DNA from: Erwinia aphidicola
GTDB taxonomy: Bacteria; Pseudomonadota; Gammaproteobacteria; Enterobacterales; Enterobacteriaceae
Direction of reading: 5' to 3'
Assembly: GCF_014773485.1 (NCBI RefSeq)
Contig: NZ_JACXBP010000003.1
Coordinates: 1-64,000, forward strand
Length of the DNA: 64,000 nucleotides
Numbering within the stretch: the first letter of the stretch is position 1; each line of letters opens with the position of its first letter. Below, piece after piece: positions 17,626-26,025 of this stretch. Below the pieces are notes generated by a model, which did no database searches, had not been told where the DNA came from, and saw only the letters and a list, made by a program, of their open reading frames with translations. A program made the translations under genes and the position numbers.

Positions 17626-18408
17626 ATGCTTGCCAAAAAAGCTGCCGAAAACTTGAATGATAAAGCCAAAGTTATCTCAATCTGGCATATAAAGGATTAT
17701 CTGATACGCATTCGCTTTCAGGAGGATATTCAGCGATTTATTGACGCTAATATGCAGGCTTTAAACAACGCTAAATCTGATAATGAGTGCAATCTATATG
17801 TAGATAATATGCGACAGGAGCAAGTCAACATCGAAAAACAGGACAGAATGCTGAGATTTGGTGACGCGGTCGTCACAGCGTCAGCGCAGTTTTTTCACGA
17901 TCATGAAAAAGTCATTGGCTATGTGATTGATGGGATTGGTGTAGTAATCGGTGGGCTACAGGTGGTCGGTGGTGCGGGTATTCTTGCCACATCAGTAATG
18001 AGCGAGAATGTTGTGGGCATAATAGCCGGGGCTAATATTTTTTTAAATGGATTGTCATCAACTTTTGAGAGTTATCAGAAATTAACTGGTGATGCTAACC
18101 CCACTAATTTCATGAGAGATACCCATCAGGATGTAGCGGAATTTTTAGGATTTGACAGAAGAGTTGGAACGTTGTCATATCAGATAACTGATTTGTCCAC
18201 GGCATATTATGGAATAATAAAACTATCCCTAAAGCCAGAAGCATGGAGATTGTTTAGCCATTTACCTTCTGATTACTACCGAAAAGTCAGTAAGATGAGC
18301 AGACCCGCTCTTGCAATAAAAGGGGCTGGAGCAGCAGTAAAAGCAATCAAGTTAGGCATAACCATTAACGACCTGAATGAGAAAGAGAAAGAGAAAGAAA
18401 TAAAGTGA
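17626..18408 (+). CDS. DUF4225-type protein, candidate Hcp-associated effector
   Basis: A 260-residue AT-rich gene. The central part (KVIGYVIDGIGVVIGGLQVV, then GGAGILATSVMSENVVGIIA and a GLSSTFESYQKLTG segment) matches the glycine-rich hydrophobic core of DUF4225 proteins found beside hcp genes, consistent with membrane insertion. The C-terminus is Lys/Glu-rich. Upstream, in the same frame, GTG at 17581 begins VDNYLDKNRLRVT and hits TAA at 17620-17622, resembling the usual DUF4225 N-terminus. A neighbouring frame there reads DLTDACQKSC, so the true N-terminus may be frameshifted. No RBS precedes the ATG at 17626. Antibacterial effector function is inference from context. Confidence 0.6.
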   Translation: MLAKKAAENLNDKAKVISIWHIKDYLIRIRFQEDIQRFIDANMQALNNAKSDNECNLYVDNMRQEQVNIEKQDRMLRFGDAVVTASAQFFHDHEKVIGYVIDGIGVVIGGLQVVGGAGILATSVMSENVVGIIAGANIFLNGLSSTFESYQKLTGDANPTNFMRDTHQDVAEFLGFDRRVGTLSYQITDLSTAYYGIIKLSLKPEAWRLFSHLPSDYYRKVSKMSRPALAIKGAGAAVKAIKLGITINDLNEKEKEKEIK

Positions 18409-18418
18409 ACAGCAATAC

Positions 18419-18745
18419 TCACTTGTCATTCCTGTTCGATATGAATTTATAAGCTTTACAGGACAATCCGAATGGAATCAGGAAGAAAAAAACAGAAAAG
18501 CCAAATGCAAAAACAACAGATAACCCAACCCAGTACTGCCTGTAACGAAGCAAAACAAAAATATATGACAAGATAACAAACAGAAGTATACATAAACCCC
18601 TAATGAATATTTGTCTTAACCCTTTAATAGTGGGCTCATATTTTCCCGTTTCCCCTCCGCCCCTAATAATAGCATCATCTAGCCGGATTATCTCTTTCTC
18701 TGTAAAGCCGCCTTTCAACAGGTCTTCTCGCGTTACTTCTTTCAT
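18419..18745 (-). CDS. Small membrane protein, possible immunity partner
   Basis: A 108-residue protein with a soluble acidic N-terminus (TREDLLKGGFTEKEIIRLDD) and two predicted membrane helices (IFIRGLCILLFVILSYIFVL and WVGLSVVFAFGFSVFFFLIP) separated by a short loop, ending in a basic tail. GGAGAG precedes the ATG. It is convergent with the DUF4225 gene and shares its low GC content. An inner-membrane immunity role against a membrane-active effector would fit, but no family is recognised. Confidence 0.5.
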   Translation of the reverse strand: MKEVTREDLLKGGFTEKEIIRLDDAIIRGGGETGKYEPTIKGLRQIFIRGLCILLFVILSYIFVLLRYRQYWVGLSVVFAFGFSVFFFLIPFGLSCKAYKFISNRNDK

Positions 18746-18865
18746 TGCTTGCTCTCCTTAAGCTTCCTGCCATCCCGCGTGGGTCATTAAGCTATCACAA
18801 GCCTGAACAGAAATGTATTCCTCGCAAATACCCTTTTACACTATCCGTGGCTGTACCGTTGACCA

Positions 18866-18891
18866 TAAAAAAGCCCCGCACTAAGCGGGGC
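18866..18891 (-). terminator. Terminator of the PTS operon
   Basis: On the minus strand a GCCCCGC / GCGGGGC stem with a 5-base loop and a run of T. It lies 24 bp beyond the EIIC stop. Confidence 0.85.
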
Positions 18892-18914
18892 GTGTTCAGC
18901 AGTGAAGCCAGCGG

Positions 18915-20174
18915 TTAACGCACGATCAAGCCGAGCAGGATCCCGACCGCGCCGAAGTCGGAGTCGCTGAAGGTGGTGTTCGCCAGGCCAATGCTGCCCA
19001 GTACCGGCAGCAGGAACACCGGAATAAAGGTGATCAGCAGGCCGTTGGTGAACGCACCAAGGATGGCGCCGCGACGCCCTCCCGTTGCATTACCGAATAC
19101 TCCGGCGGCCGCGCCGACGAAGAAGTGCGGCACCACGCCTGGAATAATCACCGTCATGTTCAGCGCATACAGCAGGAACATGCCCAGCACCCCGGCCACA
19201 AAGCTGCTGAGGAAGCCAACCAGTACCGCGTTCGGCGCATACGGGAACACCACCGGGCAGTCGAGCGCCGGTTTGGCGTTCGGTACCAGCTTGTCGGAAA
19301 TCCCTTTAAACGCCGGAACGATCTCCGCAATCACCATGCGTACGCCCTGCAGCACGATATAAACCCCGGCGGCAAAGGTGATCGACTGCATTAGCGAGAA
19401 CATAAACCAGTTTTTGCCACCCGCGTTCATCTCTTTCACCGTTGACGGACCGGCCACCAGGCAGGTGAAGATAAAGATGAAGAACATGGTAAAGGCAATC
19501 GCCACCGGCGTGTCGCGCAGGAACAGCAGGCTTTTCGGCACTTCCATATCTTCGGTCGACTTCTCTTTATTGCCGAACTTGCTGCCGATCCAGGCAGAGA
19601 GCAGCTGAGAGATCGCCGAGAAGTGACCGAACGCCACATCATCCGAACCGGTTACCTTTTTCATATACGGGTGGATGATCGCCGGGAAGAATACCATCGA
19701 CACGCCGACCACCAGCGAGCCGACGGCGATCAGGGTGGCCCCCTTCATGCCCGCCGTAGCCAGAATCACCGCCACCATCATCGACATAAACAGCGTGTGG
19801 TGGCCGGTCAGGAAGATGTATTTCCACGGCGTAAAGCGCGCAATCGCAATGTTAATCACCATGGCGAAGAACATGATCATCGCCATTTCCGTGCCGAAGC
19901 TCTTCTGCGCTACCGCCACGATCGCTTCGTTATTCGGCACCACGCCCGGGATCCCGAAGGCATGATGGAAGATAGCGGCGAAGTCGCCCAGCGAGGAGAC
20001 AATCAGCCCGGCGCCCGCACCGAGGATCAGGAAGCCCATCACGGTTTTCACCGTGCCTTTGATCACTTCGGTCGCCGGCTTTTTCTGCGCCACCAGACCG
20101 ATCAGTGCAATCAGCCCCACCAGGATGGAGGGCTCAGACAGCACGTCGCTCATTAAAAAACGGAAAAATTCCAT
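18915..20174 (-). CDS. PTS permease EIIC, ascorbate/UlaA class
   Basis: A 419-residue, highly hydrophobic protein with about ten or more membrane segments. Features resembling the UlaA/SgaT class are the N-terminal VGLIALIGLVAQKKPATEVI, GFLILGAGAGLIV, the GHHTLFMSMMVAVI region and a C-terminal VPHFFVGAAAGVFGNATGGR. GGGAG precedes the ATG. It is the last gene of a three-gene operon with EIIB and EIIA. The UlaA class moves L-ascorbate, but relatives transport other pentose-like or unknown sugars. No ascorbate catabolic genes are nearby, so the substrate is open. Confidence 0.85.
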   Translation of the reverse strand: MEFFRFLMSDVLSEPSILVGLIALIGLVAQKKPATEVIKGTVKTVMGFLILGAGAGLIVSSLGDFAAIFHHAFGIPGVVPNNEAIVAVAQKSFGTEMAMIMFFAMVINIAIARFTPWKYIFLTGHHTLFMSMMVAVILATAGMKGATLIAVGSLVVGVSMVFFPAIIHPYMKKVTGSDDVAFGHFSAISQLLSAWIGSKFGNKEKSTEDMEVPKSLLFLRDTPVAIAFTMFFIFIFTCLVAGPSTVKEMNAGGKNWFMFSLMQSITFAAGVYIVLQGVRMVIAEIVPAFKGISDKLVPNAKPALDCPVVFPYAPNAVLVGFLSSFVAGVLGMFLLYALNMTVIIPGVVPHFFVGAAAGVFGNATGGRRGAILGAFTNGLLITFIPVFLLPVLGSIGLANTTFSDSDFGAVGILLGLIVR

Positions 20175-20187
20175 TTCTGGCTCCCTG

Positions 20188-20475
20188 TTATAATGCGCCG
20201 AGTTCGGTCAGCGCCGCTGCGATACGCTCTTTCATCGCCACTTTGTCCACCATGTTTTTCAGGGAGACAATTTTGCCGCCAACCTGCTGAGCGACTAATT
20301 GCTCGGCAATATCGGAGGTGCCGACGAAGATATCGCTCTGGGTGCCTTTGGCTGAGCCAAGGTCGACATGGTCAACGTCAGCGTTGACACCCAGATCTTT
20401 CACAATGCTTTTGATGCTCATTTCCATCATCAGGCTGGTGCCCAGGCCGTTGCCACATACCACGGTGATTTTCAT
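20188..20475 (-). CDS. PTS EIIB component, ascorbate class
   Basis: A 95-residue protein starting MKITVVCGNGLGTSLMMEMS. The phospho-accepting cysteine is in the VCGNGLGTS loop at residue 7. The start is the ATG with AGAGGAC upstream; an earlier in-frame start would add eight unrelated residues. It receives phosphate from EIIA and passes it to the sugar carried by EIIC, 13 bp downstream in the operon. Confidence 0.88.
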   Translation of the reverse strand: MKITVVCGNGLGTSLMMEMSIKSIVKDLGVNADVDHVDLGSAKGTQSDIFVGTSDIAEQLVAQQVGGKIVSLKNMVDKVAMKERIAAALTELGAL

Positions 20476-20495
20476 TTTGTGTCCTCTGGTGTTTA

Positions 20496-20939
20496 TCAAT
20501 AACGCGAAATAATGGATAAAATCTCTTCAACCGTCGTCGCAGCCATCAGTGACGCGGTATCTTCAGGGGTATCAAACAGCTGTGCCAGCGCGGTAATAAT
20601 ACCGATATGGCTGTTGCTGTCGGTCGCGGCCAGCACAATCAGCAGGTGCACCGGGTCGTTACCGTCTGAGTCAAAGTTCACCCCCTGCTGCACCACGGTC
20701 AGGCTGACTCCCATTTTGTGGGCGCCGTCTTCCGGGCGTGCATGAGGCATAGCGAGACCGGGGCCAACCACGTAATATGGGCCGATGGCTTCATGCGAGC
20801 GGAAAATGGCGTCTACGTAGCGCGCTTCCACCGTGCCGTTATCAAGCAGCGGCTGGCAGGAAAGCGAGACGGCGTGACGCCAGTCGGTGCAGGCGGGAAC
20901 AATCTGGACAACATCAGCGGTCAGTAATTCTTTCAGCAT
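20496..20939 (-). CDS. PTS EIIA component, mannitol/fructose-type fold
   Basis: A 147-residue protein. The active-site histidine is in GPGLAMPHARPEDGAH (about residue 66), the signature of EIIA-2 domains. The C-terminal half has HLLIVLAATDSNSHIGIITA. First gene of the EIIA-EIIB-EIIC operon, which diverges from a tandem-HTH LacI-type regulator 307 bp away. It transfers phosphate from HPr to EIIB. Confidence 0.88.
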   Translation of the reverse strand: MLKELLTADVVQIVPACTDWRHAVSLSCQPLLDNGTVEARYVDAIFRSHEAIGPYYVVGPGLAMPHARPEDGAHKMGVSLTVVQQGVNFDSDGNDPVHLLIVLAATDSNSHIGIITALAQLFDTPEDTASLMAATTVEEILSIISRY

Positions 20940-21246
20940 TTCAGGTCACCTCTCTCTCATCGCTCGAGCAGAGTAGTGCCAGTAACGCTGGAATAATGTG
21001 ACGAATATCTAAAAAGATAGCGCTAACTGTTATAACTATCACTAAATGTGATCGGCTTATCATCCGCCGAAGAATAAGTTGTTGCCTGAAGGTTGGCGCG
21101 GCACACTGCAACTGTGCCGTAAATGAGGATCAGGCGGGCCGATCGGAAAAATGATCGGCCCCTACAGCGCTATTATTCGGCCTTTGTAGGGGCTGACCCT
21201 CTTTTCGGTCAGCCCGCTTGACCAGATGATGAAAGGAGAAACCAGG
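20940..21246. promoter_or_regulatory. Divergent control region between PTS operon and its probable regulator
   Basis: It contains AT-rich stretches suitable for promoters (around 21020-21060), a perfect inverted repeat CGGCACA-N7-TGTGCCG at 21099-21119, and two inverted family A palindromic repeats at 21133-21219. The 21-bp palindrome is a candidate operator. No binding data can be read from sequence. Confidence 0.45.
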
Positions 21247-22437
21247 ATGCGAAAGCGGCGAAGTAGCGGTCGCGTGACACTGCAGGATGTGGCCGACTAT
21301 GTCGGCGTCGGCGCGATGACGGTGTCGCGCGTCATGCGCACGCCGGAGCTGGTTTCTGAAAAGGTGCGCAGCAAAGTTGAGCAAGCCGCACGCGCACTGG
21401 GTTATGAAGCCAACCCCGACGCCAGCGACGTCGCCAGCAGCAGCGCCAGCCGCGTCACCTTGCAGGACGTGGCGCGCCACGCCGGTATCGGACCGATGAC
21501 GGTCTCCCGCGCCCTGCGTGACCCTTCGCTGGTCTCTGACGCCTCGCTCAAAAAAGTGCAGCAGGCGGTCACAGAACTGGGCTACGTACCGTACCTTGCC
21601 GCCGCCTCGCTGGCCTCCAGCACCCTGCATACCGTCGCCGTGCTCTACCCCTTTCAGCACGATCGCGCCAGTACGCGCTTTATTCAGGCGCTGCAACAGA
21701 CGCTGAGCAAACAGCCTTTCCAGTTAATTATGGCCTGCCACGAGTATCATCAGTACGGCGAAACGCCGCTGGTGGAGAAGCTGCTGCAGCACCGCCCTTC
21801 CGCGCTGGTGCTGTTCGGCGCGCAGCTGGCGAGGAAAACCGCCGATCTGATTGAGTCCTGCGAACTGGTGACCGCCAACGTCTGCGGCGCCGAGCGCTTT
21901 AACGCCGATATCACGCTGGATATTGCGATAAGCGATGCCGCCGAACGCCTGACCCGCCACCTGCTGGATAAAGGCTATCGCCGCATCGCTTTTATCGGCG
22001 CGCAGACCGACAACCGCCTGCACAAGCAGCAGCTTAACGGCTGGCACAAGGCGATGCTGGCGCACTATCAGAACGCGGACCTGATGATCACCGTGCCGGA
22101 CGCACCGAGCCTGCAGTTTGGCCGCTACGCCCTCGGCCAGCTGCTACAGAATCAGCCGGACCTCGATGCGATTATCTGCAGCCATGAAGAGATTGCTTTT
22201 GGCGTGCTGGCCGAGTGCCAGCGCCGGTTGCTGAAGGTGCCGTACGACCTGGCGGTCGCCTGCCTGGACGGCTCCAGCAACTGTGACCACACATTCCCGG
22301 CGCTGACGTCGATGCGCCTCAATTATGAAAAACTTGGCCAGCAGGTCGGCGAGCGGCTAATGGCGATGCTGGATGACGCCCCGCAGCCGCTGGCCGAGCA
22401 GGCGAAGTTTACCCTCGAGCCTGGCGCCAGCAGCTGA
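21247..22437 (+). CDS. LacI-family regulator with two tandem helix-turn-helix domains
   Basis: A 396-residue protein starting MRKRRSSGRVTLQDVADYVG, with GGAG ten bases before the ATG. Residues ~9-57 are a complete LacI headpiece (DVADYVGVGAMTVSRVMRTP to ALGYEANP). After an 11-residue Ser/Ala linker, residues ~69-118 are a second complete headpiece (DVARHAGIGPMTVSRALRDP to ELGYVPYL) followed by the hinge (AAASLASSTLHTVAVLYPF). The sensor domain follows (AIICSHEEIAFGVLAECQRR). By eye more than half of aligned positions match between the headpieces. LacI proteins normally have one. It probably regulates the divergent PTS operon. Confidence 0.85.
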   Translation: MRKRRSSGRVTLQDVADYVGVGAMTVSRVMRTPELVSEKVRSKVEQAARALGYEANPDASDVASSSASRVTLQDVARHAGIGPMTVSRALRDPSLVSDASLKKVQQAVTELGYVPYLAAASLASSTLHTVAVLYPFQHDRASTRFIQALQQTLSKQPFQLIMACHEYHQYGETPLVEKLLQHRPSALVLFGAQLARKTADLIESCELVTANVCGAERFNADITLDIAISDAAERLTRHLLDKGYRRIAFIGAQTDNRLHKQQLNGWHKAMLAHYQNADLMITVPDAPSLQFGRYALGQLLQNQPDLDAIICSHEEIAFGVLAECQRRLLKVPYDLAVACLDGSSNCDHTFPALTSMRLNYEKLGQQVGERLMAMLDDAPQPLAEQAKFTLEPGASS

Positions 22438-22441
22438 AGGA

Positions 22442-23080
22442 TTACTCCAGCTTTTCGTGGCTGATGACAAAAAGCCTGTGTGGATGATAATCGCGGTCTT
22501 CCCCCCAGCCATATTGCGCCCAGTGGTCGTAAAAATCGTCCCAGTTGGGGATAGCACGCAGGGGACGATCGTAGAAACGGCCGTCAGACAGATAGACATG
22601 GTATTCAGGCTGCGCCAGAGCCCAGGCAATCATCCCCTCCCAGAAGCGGCGGCCATCGCCGGTATGCTCGCTGTCGGAAACCACGATGGAATAGCGCTGA
22701 AGAAAATAGCGGAAGAAGCGCCGGGCGAGACCATGAACCGCCTCTTCGTGCTGAGGCAACACGCTGCGCCACACCATAATCTGCGTACAGCTGCGCCGCG
22801 AAGGGACGATAGTGTCCAGCAGCAGTAGCTTGACGGCATAGACGGTTTCCGGCTCAGCGCCTGCTTTAATCAGGCGATACTGATCTTCACGCGATGATTG
22901 CCGCAGGCGATACCCCGGCGGCACCGCGTAGTCAGTCAGGTAAAAATCATGCGACCCGCCATCGATAAATGCCTGGGTATGCTGGGTATTCTTCCCTGTT
23001 GATGTCCGGCTGAGTTTCTCATCGAACTCCGCCGACGGAATAAGTAGTGGCATCCCTGTCTTCCTCCCTGATTTCTGCAT
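22442..23080 (-). CDS. Unrecognised soluble protein
   Basis: About 212 residues from the ATG at 23080, which has AGGAGG well placed; an ATG at 23053 also has GGAGG. No known domain recognised. Visible features: HDFYLTDYAVPPGYRLRQSS, KLLLLDTIVPSRRSCTQIMV, RFFRYFLQRYSIVVSDSEHTGDG, an aromatic-rich IPNWDDFYDHWAQYGWGEDR and a C-terminal HRLFVISHEKLE. The segment RRFWEGMIAWAL resembles, loosely, proteins found near phage or toxin genes. It is convergent with the LacI-type gene, with only 4 bp between the stops. Confidence 0.6.
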   Translation of the reverse strand: MQKSGRKTGMPLLIPSAEFDEKLSRTSTGKNTQHTQAFIDGGSHDFYLTDYAVPPGYRLRQSSREDQYRLIKAGAEPETVYAVKLLLLDTIVPSRRSCTQIMVWRSVLPQHEEAVHGLARRFFRYFLQRYSIVVSDSEHTGDGRRFWEGMIAWALAQPEYHVYLSDGRFYDRPLRAIPNWDDFYDHWAQYGWGEDRDYHPHRLFVISHEKLE

Positions 23081-23293
23081 CCTTTCCCCTCCTGTGGCAT
23101 AAAAACCGTTGCGCAGGCGGGCCTCTATTTCCAACCTAAGCCCTGCTGCTACTTTTAGCAATTATGCTTTTTTTTTATACAGCGCGCCGCACAAATTTCC
23201 GGCCAGAAGAGAAAAAAGTTCACTGGTAATAGCCGTTTATCACCATCTTCAGTTAGTCTGTTTGCCATGGTGCAAACGATCCAAGGAGATATT

Positions 23294-24751
23294 ATGACTC
23301 AACCCGTAGCGCGATCCCTGACGGTTAACGAGGCGCTGGACGCCCTGGATAGCCAGTACAACGCGGCGGTCGATGCCCTGCGTGATGCCATTACCGCATT
23401 TATCGCTAACGGCGCCCTGCCGGATGCGGCACGCCGTGCCGCCGGTCTGTTTGTCTACCCGCAGCTGCGCGTCAGCTGGAACGGCGTTGCCCCCTCGCAG
23501 CGCCTGACCCGCGCCTTTGGCCGCTTTACCCGAGCCGGCTGCTACAGCACCACCATTACCCGTCCGGCCCTGCTGCGCCACTATCTCAGTGAGCAGCTGT
23601 CGATGCTGACCAGCGAATATCAGGTCACCATTGAAGTGCTGCCATCGCAGCAGGAGATCCCCTTCCCGTATGTCATTGACGGTTCCGGGCTGGCGCTGGA
23701 TCGCAGCATGAGCGCCGGGATCGCCCAGCACTTCCCGACCACCGAGCTATCACAGATTGGCGATGAGAATGCCGACGGCCTGCTGCCACCGGGGGAAACT
23801 TTCCCGCTGTCGCACTTCGATGCGCTGCGCACCGACTTTTCGCTGGCCCGCCTGCGCCACTACACCGGCACCCCGGTGGAAGACTTCCAGCCCTACGTGC
23901 TGTTTACCAACTACACGCGCTACGTTGATGAGTTCGTGACGTGGGCCTGCGCGCAGATAGCCGACCCGGCCTCGCCGTACGTGGCCCTCTCCTGCGCGGG
24001 CGGCACTACGCTGACCCACGACACGCCGCACCCGGAGCAGACCATCTCCGATCTGGCATGGAAAAAACATCAGATGCCCGCCTGGCACCTGATTGCTGAA
24101 GACGGCCAGGGCATTACGCTGGTCAATATCGGCGTTGGCCCGTCAAATGCTAAAACCATTTGCGACCATCTGGCGGTGATGCGCCCGCATGCCTGGCTGA
24201 TGATTGGCCACTGCGGCGGCCTGCGTGAGAGCCAGACCATTGGCGATTACGTGCTGGCGCACGCCTATCTGCGCGATGACCACGTGCTGGACGCGGTGCT
24301 GCCGCCGGATATCCCAATCCCGAGCATTGCCGAAGTGCAGCGCGCGCTGTACGACGCGACCAAGCAGGTCAGCAACATGCCGGGCGAAGAGGTGAAACAG
24401 CGCCTGCGTACCGGAACGGTAGTCACTACCGACGACCGCAACTGGGAGCTGCGCTACTCCGCTTCCGCGCTGCGCTTTAACCTCAGCCGAGCGGTGGCGG
24501 TAGATATGGAGAGCGCCACCATTGCCGCACAGGGTTACCGCTTCCGCGTTCCTTACGGCACGCTGCTGTGCGTCTCCGACAAACCTCTGCACGGCGAGAT
24601 CAAGCTGCCGGGCCAGGCGAATCGCTTCTACGAAGGGGCGATTTCCGAGCATTTGCAGATTGGCATCCGCGCGATTGATCTGCTGCGCGCCGAGGGCGAC
24701 CGCCTGCACTCGCGCAAGCTGCGCACCTTTAACGAGCCGCCGTTCCGTTAA
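23294..24751 (+). CDS. amn: AMP nucleosidase
   Basis: A 485-residue enzyme, matching E. coli Amn in length and along its sequence. The N-terminal ~180 residues form the Amn-specific domain (YPQLRVSWNG, TRPALLRHYL). The C-terminal part is the nucleoside-phosphorylase-like catalytic domain (VNIGVGPSNAKTICDHLAVM, MIGHCGGLRESQTIGDYVLA, AVDMESATIAAQGYRFRVPY, CVSDKPLHGEIK). AAGGAG precedes the ATG. It cleaves AMP to adenine and ribose 5-phosphate and so lowers the AMP pool. In E. coli amn also lies in the region of the asn tRNA genes. Confidence 0.96.
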   Translation: MTQPVARSLTVNEALDALDSQYNAAVDALRDAITAFIANGALPDAARRAAGLFVYPQLRVSWNGVAPSQRLTRAFGRFTRAGCYSTTITRPALLRHYLSEQLSMLTSEYQVTIEVLPSQQEIPFPYVIDGSGLALDRSMSAGIAQHFPTTELSQIGDENADGLLPPGETFPLSHFDALRTDFSLARLRHYTGTPVEDFQPYVLFTNYTRYVDEFVTWACAQIADPASPYVALSCAGGTTLTHDTPHPEQTISDLAWKKHQMPAWHLIAEDGQGITLVNIGVGPSNAKTICDHLAVMRPHAWLMIGHCGGLRESQTIGDYVLAHAYLRDDHVLDAVLPPDIPIPSIAEVQRALYDATKQVSNMPGEEVKQRLRTGTVVTTDDRNWELRYSASALRFNLSRAVAVDMESATIAAQGYRFRVPYGTLLCVSDKPLHGEIKLPGQANRFYEGAISEHLQIGIRAIDLLRAEGDRLHSRKLRTFNEPPFR

Positions 24752-24758
24752 GCCTGCT

Positions 24759-24787
24759 GTGACACCTGTCGCTGTTACAGGTGTCAC
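24759..24787. promoter_or_regulatory. Palindrome, candidate upstream activator site for the sigma-54 promoter
   Basis: Two 11-base arms, GTGACACCTGT and ACAGGTGTCAC, around a 7-base centre. A further half-site-like TGTGTCAC follows at 24798. The centre is about 101 bp upstream of the -24 element, where enhancer-binding activators usually bind. The hairpin could also terminate amn, but it lacks a clean T run. Confidence 0.5.
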
Positions 24788-24872
24788 ATTTCCTTCTTGT
24801 GTCACTCCCTCTCCCCTCTGTAGAAACAGAAATAAACAAATAGAATCAGCAAATTACCAAAAAAGCACTTTA

Positions 24873-24888
24873 TGGCACGCTTTTCGCA
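24873..24888 (+). promoter_or_regulatory. Sigma-54 (RpoN) promoter of the butanediol-dehydrogenase-like gene
   Basis: TGGCACGCTTTTCGCA has the -24 GG and -12 GC separated by exactly 10 bases. It differs from the TGGCACG-N4-TTGCA consensus at one position. Transcription would start near 24898, about 72 bp before the gene. Confidence 0.75.
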
Positions 24889-24969
24889 CTATGTCGCCCT
24901 GAGTTCCTGCACCGGCCGCTGACTGCGGCGATGGACAGGTTTTCTTGTTCCACTCTCAAGGGAAATATG

Positions 24970-26025
24970 ATGAAAGCAGCACGTTGGTATAAAGCGCACG
25001 ATATCCGCATTGACGACATCGAGGAGCCGCAGGTATCCGCAGGCAAAGTCAAAATCAAAGTGGCGTGGACTGGGATCTGCGGTAGCGATCTGCATGAGTA
25101 CCTCGCCGGCCCCATTTTCGTCCCGGTCGATAAGCCGCACAAAATCAGCCATGACATCGCCCCGATTGTGATGGGCCACGAGTTCTCCGGCGAAGTGGTC
25201 GAGGTGGGCGCAGGCGTCAGCAAATTTAAAGCAGGTGACCGCGTGGTGGTGGAACCTATCCTCGCCTGCCGCGAGTGCGAGGCCTGCCGCGAAGGCAAAT
25301 ATAACCTGTGCGGCGACCTTGGCTTCCACGGTTTATCCGGCGGCGGCGGCGGTTTCTCCTCTTTTACGATGGTTGACGAGCATATGGTGCACCGCATGCC
25401 GGATGGCCTCTCTTACGAGCAGGGTGCGCTGGTCGAGCCTGCCGCCGTGGCGCTACATGCGGTGCGCATGAGTAAGCTGAAAGCCGGGGATAAAGCGGCG
25501 GTATTCGGCGCGGGCCCGATTGGCCTGCTGGTGATTGAAGCGCTGCGCGCGGCGGGTGCTTCTGAGATTTACGTGGTGGAGCTGTCGCCGCAGCGCGCTG
25601 AGAAGGCGCTTGAGCTGGGCGCCAACGTGGTGATTGACCCGAGCAAGAAGGACGCTGTTGCCACCATCCGCGACCTGAGTAAAGGCGGCGTAGACGTGTC
25701 GTTCGAAGTGACCGGGGTGCCGGTAGTGCTGAAACAGTGCATCGACGCCACCCGCTACGAGGGCGAAACCATTATTGTCTCTATCTGGGAGGGCGAAGCC
25801 TCATTCCATCCGAACAGGGTGGTGCTGGCAGAACGCAACGTGAAGGGTATTATTGCCTATCGCCATATTTTCCCGGCGGTGATGGAGCTGATGACCCAGG
25901 GCTACTTCCAGGCCGATAAGCTGGTAACTAAGCGCATTGAGCTGAACGATCTGGTGACCGAAGGTTTTGAGGCACTGGTCAAAGAGAAGAATCAGGTGAA
26001 AATCCTGGTGCGCCCGCCGCAGTAA
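24970..26025 (+). CDS. Zinc-dependent 2,3-butanediol dehydrogenase-like MDR enzyme
   Basis: A 351-residue medium-chain dehydrogenase. Catalytic zinc ligands: Cys in WTGICGSDLHEYL and the GHE of IVMGHEFSGEVVEVG. Structural zinc cysteines are in CRECEACREGKYNLC. A Rossmann motif GAGPIGLLVIEAL follows. The opening (MKAARWYKAHDIRIDDIEEP) and GPIFVPVDKPHK are characteristic of (R,R)-butanediol dehydrogenases that interconvert acetoin and 2,3-butanediol with NAD(H). The second of two adjacent ATGs is chosen because AAGGGA is then 6 bases away. A sigma-54 promoter lies upstream, and an AcoR-type activator gene at 29621-31567 is a plausible regulator. Confidence 0.85.
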   Translation: MKAARWYKAHDIRIDDIEEPQVSAGKVKIKVAWTGICGSDLHEYLAGPIFVPVDKPHKISHDIAPIVMGHEFSGEVVEVGAGVSKFKAGDRVVVEPILACRECEACREGKYNLCGDLGFHGLSGGGGGFSSFTMVDEHMVHRMPDGLSYEQGALVEPAAVALHAVRMSKLKAGDKAAVFGAGPIGLLVIEALRAAGASEIYVVELSPQRAEKALELGANVVIDPSKKDAVATIRDLSKGGVDVSFEVTGVPVVLKQCIDATRYEGETIIVSIWEGEASFHPNRVVLAERNVKGIIAYRHIFPAVMELMTQGYFQADKLVTKRIELNDLVTEGFEALVKEKNQVKILVRPPQ

